Positions 38,201 through 46,324 of a DNA stretch of 64,000 bases are shown piece by piece (positions within the stretch are counted from its first letter, which is position 1; each line of letters begins with the position of its first letter). Below the pieces are notes generated by a model, which searched no databases, was not told the origin of the DNA, and worked only from the letters and a program-made list of their open reading frames with translations. The position numbers and the translations under genes are program-made. Source of the DNA: Clostridium sp. E02 (GTDB lineage: Bacteria; Bacillota; Clostridia; Lachnospirales; Lachnospiraceae); NCBI RefSeq assembly GCF_003833015.1, contig NZ_RJLQ01000003.1:1-64000 (forward strand). The letters are read 5' to 3'.

Positions 38201-38905
38201 CTAAACGGCGGCTCCTGCTCTGAATTTCTTAAATCTATTTTCAAAGTTTCTGAATATTTTATTGAAAATAAAACTAATCCCCTCATATAAAATAGTTGTC
38301 ATCACATAGGCTTCTATAAAATTTAATGCGGGCATTGCTAGGAGATTCGCCGTTGCCGTTATTTCGTATACGCCGACGTAATAAGCAAGGGATGTTCCTT
38401 TTATCAAACCGATGAAAATTCCACCAAGGTTTGGAAGGGCAATGGCAAGGGCTTGAGGAAAAATAATACGCACCAATGCCTGCGTTCTCGTCATTCCTAC
38501 GCTGTATGCCCCCTCCATTTGTCCCTCATCAACCGCCATAAGGGCAGAACGGAAAATTTCCGAAGAATAGGCTGCCTGATCAAGAACAAGTGCGATAATT
38601 GCATATACAACTGGCGGGACTGCATTCACGTCTAAGGTAATCCCAATGCTCTGTCCATAATCGTAGAGAATAATGGGAAGGGCATAATAGGATATGTATA
38701 ATAGAATAACCATCGGAACCCCTCTCATAAAGGAAACGAACACCCCGCAAATCTGTGTCAGTACTGGTATATGGTACTTTCTAACCAGTGCGATGAAAAT
38801 CCCTAAGAACCAACCAACACCAGCAGAAACAAAGGCCATAAAAAGTGTAATGGGGACCGCCAATATTATTTTCGGCAATGAATCCATCATAAATTTAAAA
38901 TCCAT
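38201..38905 (-). CDS. Amino-acid ABC importer permease (HisM/GlnP type)
   Basis: 234 residues, five membrane helices, with the EAA coupling loop (EGAYSVGMTRTQALVRIIFP then QALAIALPNLGG). Works as a pair with the following permease. Stop and start spacing place it in the same transcript. Confidence 0.9.
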   Translation of the reverse strand: MDFKFMMDSLPKIILAVPITLFMAFVSAGVGWFLGIFIALVRKYHIPVLTQICGVFVSFMRGVPMVILLYISYYALPIILYDYGQSIGITLDVNAVPPVVYAIIALVLDQAAYSSEIFRSALMAVDEGQMEGAYSVGMTRTQALVRIIFPQALAIALPNLGGIFIGLIKGTSLAYYVGVYEITATANLLAMPALNFIEAYVMTTILYEGISFIFNKIFRNFENRFKKFRAGAAV

Positions 38906-38938
38906 CCTGTTTTCCTCTCTTCCACATGAATTCTTGCA

Positions 38939-39643
38939 TTAGCTTGTCGCTTTCTTTCTGCCTTTTGTATATAGTTTCTCAGTGATTTTACTTAAATACT
39001 CCAATAAAATACAGACAACCCAGTAGATCAATCCAGTTGCAATATATACTTCCAACCGATTCGCACCATAACTGGCAGAACTTATGGCTCTTGCTTTCCC
39101 CATCAGATCTATGACTCCAATGGCAAATGCCAGAGAAGTTTCTTTAAATAACATAATAACGTTATTTCCAAATGCAGGGATAGCAATTCCCAATGCCTGT
39201 GGGAAAACAATTCGGTAAAAGGCAGTGAATTCCTTCATTCCAACGCTGTAAGCTGCTTCTTTCTGTCCCTGATCCACTGCCAGATAGGAAGATCTCATCA
39301 TCTCCGCCATATTGGCGGAAGTACTCAAAGACAGGCAGGCAATAATAAAAGCGGACTTACTGATTTCCGATAAATCGATTCCCAGCCCTTTTGCCAGCTG
39401 GGGCAGACCAAGATAAATGAGAAATATTAAAACGAGTGTAGGAATTCCTCTCATAAAGGCGATATATCCATTGGCGATCTCTCTTAACCATTTATTCTTT
39501 CCAATTCCTGCCACCGTTACAAACGCTCCCAGAATCAAACTGATTATCAGAGATAACAGCAATATTTCCATGGTAACAGGAAAAGCCCTTAAAATATTTG
39601 GAACATAACCTAGTATTGTTTCCGGTTTAAATGTATTCTCCAA
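38939..39643 (-). CDS. Amino-acid ABC importer permease (HisQ/GlnP type)
   Basis: 234 residues, five membrane helices and EAA loop (KEAAYSVGMKEFTAFYRIVF then PQALGIAIPAFGN). Paralogous to the neighbouring permease and of the same length, so the channel is probably a heterodimer, as in cystine and histidine importers. Confidence 0.9.
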   Translation of the reverse strand: MENTFKPETILGYVPNILRAFPVTMEILLLSLIISLILGAFVTVAGIGKNKWLREIANGYIAFMRGIPTLVLIFLIYLGLPQLAKGLGIDLSEISKSAFIIACLSLSTSANMAEMMRSSYLAVDQGQKEAAYSVGMKEFTAFYRIVFPQALGIAIPAFGNNVIMLFKETSLAFAIGVIDLMGKARAISSASYGANRLEVYIATGLIYWVVCILLEYLSKITEKLYTKGRKKATS

Positions 39644-39672
39644 ATCCTTTTCCCTCCATTCTTGAACAAATT

Positions 39673-40503
39673 TTATTTTGTACCATTGTCTATCATATCT
39701 GAATAGGAGGAGAATACATCCTGCCCTAAGAATTGGGATGAGATCTTAGACAGAGTTCCGTCTTTTACCATATCCTTTAAAGCACCGTCAATGGCTGCGT
39801 TTAGTTCATCTTTCCCTTTTGCACACATAAGATAGGTATCCTCTACCATAACAACATCGGTAAGGCTTATATTATCAAGATGCAATTCCTCTTGTACGCT
39901 ATCATAGGTAGACTCATAGGTAAGAGCGGCATCTACCTGCCCATTTGCCACTTGCTTGAAGCCGTCCGCCGTAGATAAGTCACTGACTGCATTGATTTTA
40001 ATCTCTTTCCCTTTATTCTTTTCATTGTAATCCACCAACATGGAATATTCATAACTTGTGGGCGACTGGTTAATTGTTTTTCCAGCCATATCATCAAGAG
40101 ATGCAATCCCGCTGTCCTTCTTTACACATAGCGACATGGGAGAAAGACAATAATACTGTTCCGGAAAAAGATATTTCCCCTTACGTGCCTCGCTCTTTAC
40201 AAGCTGATGGGATACCACATCCAATGCACCTGAGTCGATGGATACAATCAGCGTATTAAAATCCATAGACTGTATATCAAATTCATACTTATCCAGTCGT
40301 TTGTCAATTTCTTTTAATACCTCAATGTCATAACCAGTTGGTTCCCCCTTATCATCAAGGGAACAATAGGGCGGCATGGCATTTCCAGTTCCCACCTTTA
40401 CTTTGATAACTCCAGAATCCTCGCTCTTTGCGCAACCAGTGGCAGAAAACATAAGAACCAAAACCATAGCAGTACAAACCACTCTTTTTATTGACTTTTT
40501 CAT
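39673..40503 (-). CDS. Amino-acid ABC importer substrate-binding lipoprotein
   Basis: 276 residues. Signal peptide with lipobox (FSATGC, Cys near 24), then an SBP_bac_3 fold (GNAMPPYCSLDDKGEPTGYD, ALDVVSHQLVKSEARKGKYL, DKTINQSP-like hinge). First gene of the importer operon, behind a good promoter and long leader. Lyase and RidA in the neighbourhood point to a sulfur amino acid such as cystine or an S-substituted cysteine, but the ligand cannot be read from sequence. Confidence 0.9.
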   Translation of the reverse strand: MKKSIKRVVCTAMVLVLMFSATGCAKSEDSGVIKVKVGTGNAMPPYCSLDDKGEPTGYDIEVLKEIDKRLDKYEFDIQSMDFNTLIVSIDSGALDVVSHQLVKSEARKGKYLFPEQYYCLSPMSLCVKKDSGIASLDDMAGKTINQSPTSYEYSMLVDYNEKNKGKEIKINAVSDLSTADGFKQVANGQVDAALTYESTYDSVQEELHLDNISLTDVVMVEDTYLMCAKGKDELNAAIDGALKDMVKDGTLSKISSQFLGQDVFSSYSDMIDNGTK

Positions 40504-40572
40504 TTTTATCCTCCTTTATAGGCTTGCTTAACTAGTTGTTTTCATTCCGCTTCCGTTGGGAAAAAGGGTAAC

Positions 40573-40663
40573 AAAAAAGGCGCTTCCTATAAACTGCCTC
40601 CAAATATTCCTTGGATTAAAATCCAATTCCAATTTGTTTACACGTCTATAAGTAAACGCCTTT
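40573..40663 (-). promoter_or_regulatory. Riboswitch- or attenuator-like leader of the importer operon
   Basis: In the minus-strand transcript an outer stem AAAGGCG/CGCCTTT (40657-40663 with 40576-40582) encloses two hairpins (GTTTAC/GTAAAC and TTGGAT/ATCCAA), and the closing arm runs straight into six U, the form of an intrinsic terminator. The segment also contains two similar stretches (AGGCGTTTACTTATAG and AGGCAGTTTATAG). No T-box, SAM or other class I know fits. It lies about 40 bases downstream of the predicted start of transcription and 70 before the gene. Confidence 0.5.
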
Positions 40664-40711
40664 GTCCACTATATGTTCCCAATCCTTAACGGCTTCAGAA
40701 CTATTACGGAA

Positions 40712-40740
40712 AGTATATGCTATGAAATTCTTTTTGTCAA
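40712..40740 (-). promoter_or_regulatory. Sigma-A promoter for the importer operon
   Basis: Minus strand TTGACA (40735-40740), 17-base spacer, TATACT (40712-40717). Close to consensus. Transcription would begin near 40705 and give a leader of about 200 bases. Confidence 0.8.
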
Positions 40741-40754
40741 ACATTTTTTATCAC

Positions 40755-40777
40755 GATAATAATATTTTATTATTATC
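40755..40777. promoter_or_regulatory. Palindrome, putative operator of the divergent regulator
   Basis: GATAATAATA and TATTATTATC form a perfect ten-base inverted repeat around TTT, just upstream of the importer -35. A partial copy of the same sequence (GATAATATTTTATTA) lies upstream of ridA. Likely binding site for the YheO-like regulator; inferred. Confidence 0.45.
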
Positions 40778-40859
40778 ACAAAAAATCGAAGCCATTTTTA
40801 ATATTTTGATACATTTGTTACAAAACGGACAAATTAATAGATAATTTCACAAACAATGA

Positions 40860-40888
40860 TTGCCACCGACCCCTTTTTTGGATATAAT
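40860..40888 (+). promoter_or_regulatory. Sigma-A promoter for the YheO-like regulator
   Basis: TTGCCA (40860-40865), 17 bases, TATAAT (40883-40888), 40 bases ahead of the start codon, which has a full AAAGGAGG site. Confidence 0.7.
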
Positions 40889-40927
40889 AGTAAAAAATTA
40901 TTCGCTTGTTAAGAAAGGAGGAAAAGA

Positions 40928-41605
40928 ATGGACATTATGACGCATTATGAATTACTCACCGATTTTCTCGGTAATGTTCTAAGTGATAATTACGAAATCG
41001 CCTTATTGGATCTTCGAGAAGGGAAACGATGTATCACTGCTATCGCAAACGGACAGAACAGCGGAAGGACAGTCGGAGCTCCCTTAACTGATCTGGCACT
41101 TAAAATCATTCAACAGGGGATTTGGAAAAAGGAACCCTATCTTATCAATTATAGCGGATTGACAAAAGATAAAAAGCCACTGATCTCTTCTACATTATTT
41201 ATAAAAGAAGGACAAGAACTGCTTGGAATGTTCTGTTTAAATGTAGATATTCAGGTTTACCGAGAACTGTGCTCCTCTATATTAAAGTTAGGGAAAATAG
41301 CTACAAATAGCTCTGTTGAAACTATTTCAGAAATAACGCCGGAACACTTGGAAACTTTTACCAATGATATTAGCGATATTATTTTTAATGCCATGCCGGA
41401 TTATATGATAGAGAACAAAATCCCCATGGACCGCCTGACACAAGAGGAACGAATTGTTATCGTAAAACAACTCAATGAGCAAGGTGTTTTTCTAATCAAA
41501 GGGGCCGTAAGTGAAACCGCCACAAAACTAGGATGTTCCGATGCAACCATCTACCGGTATCTAAGTAAGATCGGTAAAACAGAACATATGGAAAGCAAAA
41601 AATAA
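40928..41605 (+). CDS. YheO/DauR-like transcriptional regulator
   Basis: 225 residues. N-terminal PAS_6/YheO-like sensor (about 5-120: VLSDNYEIALLDLREGKR, GLTKDKKPLISSTLFIK) and C-terminal helix-turn-helix (QLNEQGVFLIKGAVSETATKL, LGCSDATIYRYLSKIG). Relatives such as DauR control D-amino-acid or related catabolism. Divergent from the importer/lyase operon and directly ahead of ridA, it most likely controls both. Confidence 0.85.
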   Translation: MDIMTHYELLTDFLGNVLSDNYEIALLDLREGKRCITAIANGQNSGRTVGAPLTDLALKIIQQGIWKKEPYLINYSGLTKDKKPLISSTLFIKEGQELLGMFCLNVDIQVYRELCSSILKLGKIATNSSVETISEITPEHLETFTNDISDIIFNAMPDYMIENKIPMDRLTQEERIVIVKQLNEQGVFLIKGAVSETATKLGCSDATIYRYLSKIGKTEHMESKK

Positions 41606-41634
41606 TTGACATCTTTTATCAACCGTGATAAAAT
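41606..41634 (+). promoter_or_regulatory. Promoter with operator-like palindrome for ridA
   Basis: TTGACA (41606-41611), 17 bases, TAAAAT (41629-41634). The spacer and -10 overlap the inverted repeat TTTATCA-N4-TGATAAA (41615-41632), placing a repressor where it would block polymerase. The -35 begins directly after the regulator stop codon. Confidence 0.6.
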
Positions 41635-41698
41635 TTTTGATAATATTTTATTACAGCAGAAATTTGTTATTAAAATAATTAAAATGGAGGTATTCATT

Positions 41699-42070
41699 AT
41701 GAAAAAAATTGAAACTGATCATGCACCCGCCGCCATAGGTCCGTATTCTCAAGCTTATATCTCAGCCAATACTCTCTATACTTCCGGTCAGATCCCAATC
41801 TGCCCATCAACTGGAGCTGTTGTCGGTACATCCATTGCAGAACAAGCCGAGCAGGTGATGAAGAATCTAGGAGCCATTCTTTTTGCAGCTGGAAGCAATT
41901 ATAAACAAGTTATAAAAACTACCTGTTATCTTGCTGATATGAAAGATTTCACGGAATTTAACCGCATTTATGAAACATATTTTACAGAAAAACCGGCAAG
42001 GTCCTGCGTGGCTGTAAAAACCCTTCCAAAAGATGTGCTGTGCGAAGTGGAACTGATTGCTGAAGTCTAA
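41699..42070 (+). CDS. ridA: RidA-family enamine/imine deaminase
   Basis: 123 residues from ATG 41699, preceded by GGAGG; longer readings lack a site. Typical RidA sequence: APAAIGPYSQAYISANTLYT, SGQIPICPSTGAVVG, CYLADMKDFTEFN and the catalytic Arg in KPARSCVAVKTLPKDV. RidA hydrolyses reactive enamine/imine intermediates released by PLP enzymes, so its place beside a PLP C-S lyase makes sense. Confidence 0.95.
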   Translation: MKKIETDHAPAAIGPYSQAYISANTLYTSGQIPICPSTGAVVGTSIAEQAEQVMKNLGAILFAAGSNYKQVIKTTCYLADMKDFTEFNRIYETYFTEKPARSCVAVKTLPKDVLCEVELIAEV

Positions 42071-42097
42071 AGTGCTATTTTCTCACTTACTTACATA

Positions 42098-42135
42098 CAC
42101 AAACTCTCCTTTCGTAATGAAAAGGAGAGTTTGTG
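42098..42135. terminator. Bidirectional terminator
   Basis: CACAAACTCTCCTTT pairs with AAAGGAGAGTTTGTG around a short loop, with A and T tracts outside. It separates ridA from the convergent MFS gene. Confidence 0.9.
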
Positions 42136-42143
42136 CAAAAAAC

Positions 42144-43454
42144 CTATGATTTATCTTCCAGATCCCATATACGCGAATATCTTATAAATACAAGACAGAC
42201 CACAACACCAAGTATGGCAATGGTCAGGAAAAACAGGGCAGCTCCGGAACCTTTTCCGCTTCCTAAAAGAGACAGCCATCGGCTCCCTGCCTTTTGTGAC
42301 ACCATGAACGTTTCAAACACTCGATCTACAAGAAGACCTCCCAGAAAATACCCGACGGGAATGGTAAAAAACTGTAGTGTATTCCTTACGGAATAGACCC
42401 TTCCCTGGAGTTCTACTGGAATATTGGACCGCAGCAGAACATTCATATTCGTCCCCATTACCGGTATTAGAATCCAGCCAAGAACGGCTCCTATGCACCA
42501 GACTGGTACATTTCTCCCGAAGGCAAGTATGATATTTTCCGTTGCCATGGAAAACAAAAGCGAATTGCAGATCACCCGTACTCGGCTCTTTGGCGCAGGA
42601 GTAAACGAAACGATCATGCTTCCAAGCAGACTGGCAAGCCCGGTGCACATGTTCACAATTCCCAATGCTTTCTCTCCTCCCCCTGCTCTGGAAAGCAGCA
42701 TGGCGGGTAACGCGGCATTATACATGGAGGCGACCAGATTAATAGCTGCCAGGAATAAGATCAGATCCAGAATTGCACGGTTGCTGGATAGGTACCGTAA
42801 TCCAGACCAGGTTGCATGAAGCATAGATTCTTTGTCCTTCTGTTCCTGTTCCTCTTTCTCTCGTTCTGGTATTTTAATCCGGAATGCAAGAGTGATAAAA
42901 GCCACACCGAATGTACATAGATCAAACAGCAAAATAACATTCATTCCAGCAAAAGCAAGTGTTGCAGCAGCAAGAACTGGAGTTAAAATAGTATTTAGTG
43001 CATTGGAAAAACATCTAAGTCCATCGACCCTCTGATACTGGTTTTTCGGTGCAATCAAACTGATCGCTACGTCTGATGCAGGCTGCTGAATGGTATTCAT
43101 TAAGCCATTTAAGGCATTTAACAAATACAGATGCCAGATCTCTAGACTACCTGTTTTTAAAAGAAAGAATATGATGACCGTACTGCCTGCAGCCAGACTG
43201 TCACAAACTAGCATCGTATATTTCTTATTCCACCGATCACACAAAGCTCCTGCAAAAAGACTTAGCACCACATACGGTGCGTAGGAGCATATGGATAAGA
43301 AAGCAGTGGTAAGGGCAGATCCCTTCTGCTCATAAGACCAGATCACTAGCGCAAAGCTGGTCATGGAACTTCCAAGCTCTGAAAAAGACTGTGTGATCCA
43401 TAAAATAAGGAATGTGTGAAGTCCCCCAAAGAGACTTCTATATTTTTTTATCAT
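42144..43454 (-). CDS. MFS exporter (MFS_3, MefA/EntS-like)
   Basis: 436 residues with twelve predicted helices. The motif AGALCDRWNKKYTMLVCDSL between helices 2 and 3 is the MFS motif A, and VELQGRVYSVRNTLQFFTIP fits the macrolide-efflux/EntS-type subgroup. Substrate unknown. Monocistronic between two terminators/hairpins. Confidence 0.85.
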   Translation of the reverse strand: MIKKYRSLFGGLHTFLILWITQSFSELGSSMTSFALVIWSYEQKGSALTTAFLSICSYAPYVVLSLFAGALCDRWNKKYTMLVCDSLAAGSTVIIFFLLKTGSLEIWHLYLLNALNGLMNTIQQPASDVAISLIAPKNQYQRVDGLRCFSNALNTILTPVLAAATLAFAGMNVILLFDLCTFGVAFITLAFRIKIPEREKEEQEQKDKESMLHATWSGLRYLSSNRAILDLILFLAAINLVASMYNAALPAMLLSRAGGGEKALGIVNMCTGLASLLGSMIVSFTPAPKSRVRVICNSLLFSMATENIILAFGRNVPVWCIGAVLGWILIPVMGTNMNVLLRSNIPVELQGRVYSVRNTLQFFTIPVGYFLGGLLVDRVFETFMVSQKAGSRWLSLLGSGKGSGAALFFLTIAILGVVVCLVFIRYSRIWDLEDKS

Positions 43455-43530
43455 GACTTTGCTCCTTTTTCGATTTATATCAATTTACGAAAAATGCAAA
43501 GTCTAATTGGACGGAATATCAAATCAATTC

Positions 43531-43569
43531 CTCCATGCAGTCCCGTCCTTTCTCAGACCTTGCATGGAG
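43531..43569 (-). terminator. Hairpin in the gap before the small-protein gene
   Basis: CTCCATGCA (43531-43539) pairs perfectly with TGCATGGAG (43561-43569) in the divergent gap 43455-43761. No U run follows, so it may be a regulatory leader element of the MFS gene rather than a terminator. The rest of the gap is AT-rich apart from the promoter at 43702. Confidence 0.3.
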
Positions 43570-43701
43570 CACGATCAATACAAAGCATCCTCTTTTCCCC
43601 CTATAAAATCAAACAATATATCATACAACGGTTGATTATAAATTAATTTTATTGTAACATATTCTTCGATTTTTACAATGATTTTTCTATTAAAACAGCA
43701 T

Positions 43702-43730
43702 TTGACTCCCTTATTTTTTTATGTTAGGAT
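43702..43730 (+). promoter_or_regulatory. Promoter of the small-protein gene
   Basis: TTGACT (43702-43707), 17 bases, TAGGAT (43725-43730), 31 bases ahead of the ATG. Confidence 0.6.
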
Positions 43731-43761
43731 AAGCCTATATTTTAATGAAAGGATACGTTAT

Positions 43762-43989
43762 ATGAACCTTATGAACTTAATGCAGCTAAAGGATGCTTGG
43801 TCAGCCTTTAAAGGCAATCACCCCAAATTCCCCCTGTTTCTAAAAGCGACATCCGAAAACTCCATGAAAGAAGGAAGTATTGTAGAAATCCGTGTTACAT
43901 CACCGGATGGAAAGACACTTACTACGAATGTAAAGCTAAAAGCCTCGGATCTTGCACTGTTTGAACAGGTAAAGAATTCGTTTCAATAA
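43762..43989 (+). CDS. Small conserved-looking protein of unknown function
   Basis: 75 residues from ATG 43762, preceded by GAAAGGA; the open frame continues upstream but without a site. Helix at the start (NLMQLKDAWSAFKGNHPKFP) then a beta pattern ending VKLKASDLALFEQVKNSFQ. No membrane segment or known motif. Own promoter and terminator, so it is a complete single-gene unit. Confidence 0.7.
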   Translation: MNLMNLMQLKDAWSAFKGNHPKFPLFLKATSENSMKEGSIVEIRVTSPDGKTLTTNVKLKASDLALFEQVKNSFQ

Positions 43990-44016
43990 ATAAAGGAGCA
44001 ACTCTGTTGGTTATTC

Positions 44017-44065
44017 AAAAACAGGTAAAAACCAGTACATAGGATACTGGCTTTTACCTGTTTTT
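44017..44065. terminator. Bidirectional terminator
   Basis: AAAACAGGTAAAA and CCAGTA pair with TACTGG and TTTTACCTGTTTTT. It ends the small-protein gene and the convergent GH2 gene (stop 44075). Confidence 0.9.
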
Positions 44066-44074
44066 ACTTCTTCT

Positions 44075-46324
44075 CTAATATTTTTTAATTTGGTTTAAAG
44101 CATGATTTAAATCTTCCATCTTAAAATCAGGATTATTGTCTTTATCACGGTCGACAATACTCATAAGAGACAGCCCTAACGGAATCCCCTCATCTTTTAA
44201 TATTTTTTCAGCTGTTGCAGGTGCGAACCGAGAAAATACCTTCATCGCATCCTGATTTTGAGTAATATCATAAGCACTGTCTTTCAAAGAAAAATAGCCT
44301 TCTCTAACGATATCATCTTCCTTCAAAAACCAATTCCTTACTGCCTTACCAGCACCAGAATCCGGCAATTGGTAGGACATTTCCTTCTCATCCACTCGTT
44401 CAAAGGTCACACAGTCCTCTATATAATCTGTTCCTTCTTCTGCTTTCACACGTTTCACTACAAAGCAATTTTTTCCTGGCAATAACGCTATATTCTGAAA
44501 AATAACCGTACCATTTCCATTGTTATGGGCAGAACAAATAAAATCTTTTCCATCATTCCCAAAGAGTGCAACTTCGTCTTGATTCGTATATACTTTTATA
44601 TCAATAAGGTCTTCCGCTCTTTTACTGAAGCGTTTGGAACAAATATGAATAAATGATTCTTCTGACCACATTGCTTTATAATAATAGAACGCATCCTTTT
44701 TTATCTTACGGTCATAGGTTACAAGACCTTTTTGATTGATATATTTCATTCCGCCTTCATTTCTTCTAAAGCTAGAAAAATCAAACATATTCCAAACAAA
44801 GCTGCCCCACAGATACTCTTTGCTATCAAAAATCCGATATACGGTTTCACTATATAACGCCTGATACTCTTCCGAGTAGTCTCTTACTGTTGGTTGCTCA
44901 GAATGTAGGGATGGGTTTGTATCAACACCATATTCACTGACTCCGATAGGCGTCTGCGGGCAGGCAGCATGAAATTGATCTAAGAAACTATCATAATCAT
45001 TCATTTCACCATAATACCAGCCAAAATAAATATTATAACCCACCATATCCGTGATCTTGTTTAATTCACTTTCATACTTTACCGTATAGAGATTAGCACC
45101 CGTTATAAGTCTGGTATGATCCAACTCACGGGCATGGGAATATAATTCTCGGCACATATCATGCATATAAGGTGCATCCTTAAACATGCCAATCTCATTT
45201 TGTATTCCCCAGAAACAGATGGAAGGATGGTGAATATTTTGTAAAATCAGTTCTGTAAGCTGTTGTTTTGCGTTTTCGAACAGATCTCTGTCCTCCGTCA
45301 TTTTAAGCATGGGAATCTCTGCCCAGACAATATATCCCTCCTGATCACAGCGGTCATAATTGTATTGGGGGTGCTGATAATGGGAAAGACGAATGGCATT
45401 TGCACCGATTTCATGAATCAATTTAAAATTAACTTCCTTATGCTTAGCAGTCATCGCAGAAAATACTTCTGCAAAATCCTGATGCATGGATACACCACGG
45501 ATTTTTTCCTTCTGCCCATTTAAATAAAAGCCAGTCTGACCATCCATCTTTATGCTGCGGAATCCAATTTTCTCACAAACCTCATCTACCGTTTTGCCAT
45601 TTACACATAAGGATGCCCGTAGCGTGTAAAGGATGCCCTTTCCTTTCCCATTCCATAAGTACGGATGGGGAACCTGGAATCTGACTGATTCATTCACCGG
45701 TCCCGAAGCCTGGGCTGCAATTGTTCCATCTTCGTCAAAAACATCGTAACAGATTATCGCGCCATCGGGTGCAATTACGTGAGAATCAATTTCCAATAAC
45801 CCATTCTCACCCTCCAGACTGGCACGGGCAATCACTCCATTGGTTCCATAATAAAGATAGTCGAAATGTTCTTTCCCGGTTATCAGCAGATTTACGTTTC
45901 GGTAAAGCCCCCCAAAAATTGTGAAATCGCCGAATATAGGTGATATCTTCTGGTTTTCGGCATTGCTAACATATACTTCTAAACACACTTCCTCTTCTGA
46001 CATAACGCAGTCAGGCAACTCAACACGAAAGCAGGAATAAGCTCCCTGATGTTCCCCAATCAGTATGTCGTTAACGAAAACCTTACAATACTGATCTGCA
46101 CCTTCAAATTCCAGAAATACTTTCTCCCAATCTTTCGATACCATAAGTATTTTCCTATAAACAGTCAGTCCCCGGTACTGGTTCTCATCTGTATACCATG
46201 TATGAGGGAGCGTAACCTTGCAATAATCTTTCTCACTTAATGTCTCAGGTATATATGGATTCAGAATATCTCCATCGGATAATTTTGAGAACTCCCATCC
46301 ATGATTTAATAATATTTTATTCAT
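44075..46324 (-). CDS. Glycoside hydrolase family 2 (beta-galactosidase/glucuronidase type)
   Basis: 749 residues, no signal peptide, so cytoplasmic. Sugar-binding jelly roll (HTWYTDENQYRGLTVYRKIL), Ig-like domain, TIM barrel with acid/base Glu in WGIQNEIG (near 376) and nucleophile Glu in IGVSEYGVD (near 463), then an extra C-terminal beta domain. It follows a GPH-family sugar symporter (8-base overlap) and so acts on an imported glycoside. The exact substrate (galactoside, glucuronide or other) cannot be decided. Confidence 0.9.
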   Translation of the reverse strand: MNKILLNHGWEFSKLSDGDILNPYIPETLSEKDYCKVTLPHTWYTDENQYRGLTVYRKILMVSKDWEKVFLEFEGADQYCKVFVNDILIGEHQGAYSCFRVELPDCVMSEEEVCLEVYVSNAENQKISPIFGDFTIFGGLYRNVNLLITGKEHFDYLYYGTNGVIARASLEGENGLLEIDSHVIAPDGAIICYDVFDEDGTIAAQASGPVNESVRFQVPHPYLWNGKGKGILYTLRASLCVNGKTVDEVCEKIGFRSIKMDGQTGFYLNGQKEKIRGVSMHQDFAEVFSAMTAKHKEVNFKLIHEIGANAIRLSHYQHPQYNYDRCDQEGYIVWAEIPMLKMTEDRDLFENAKQQLTELILQNIHHPSICFWGIQNEIGMFKDAPYMHDMCRELYSHARELDHTRLITGANLYTVKYESELNKITDMVGYNIYFGWYYGEMNDYDSFLDQFHAACPQTPIGVSEYGVDTNPSLHSEQPTVRDYSEEYQALYSETVYRIFDSKEYLWGSFVWNMFDFSSFRRNEGGMKYINQKGLVTYDRKIKKDAFYYYKAMWSEESFIHICSKRFSKRAEDLIDIKVYTNQDEVALFGNDGKDFICSAHNNGNGTVIFQNIALLPGKNCFVVKRVKAEEGTDYIEDCVTFERVDEKEMSYQLPDSGAGKAVRNWFLKEDDIVREGYFSLKDSAYDITQNQDAMKVFSRFAPATAEKILKDEGIPLGLSLMSIVDRDKDNNPDFKMEDLNHALNQIKKY

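Noticed and set aside
41606-41698. N-terminal extension of RidA
   Set aside because: The extra codons cover the promoter and operator; the ATG at 41699 has the ribosome site and gives the normal family length.
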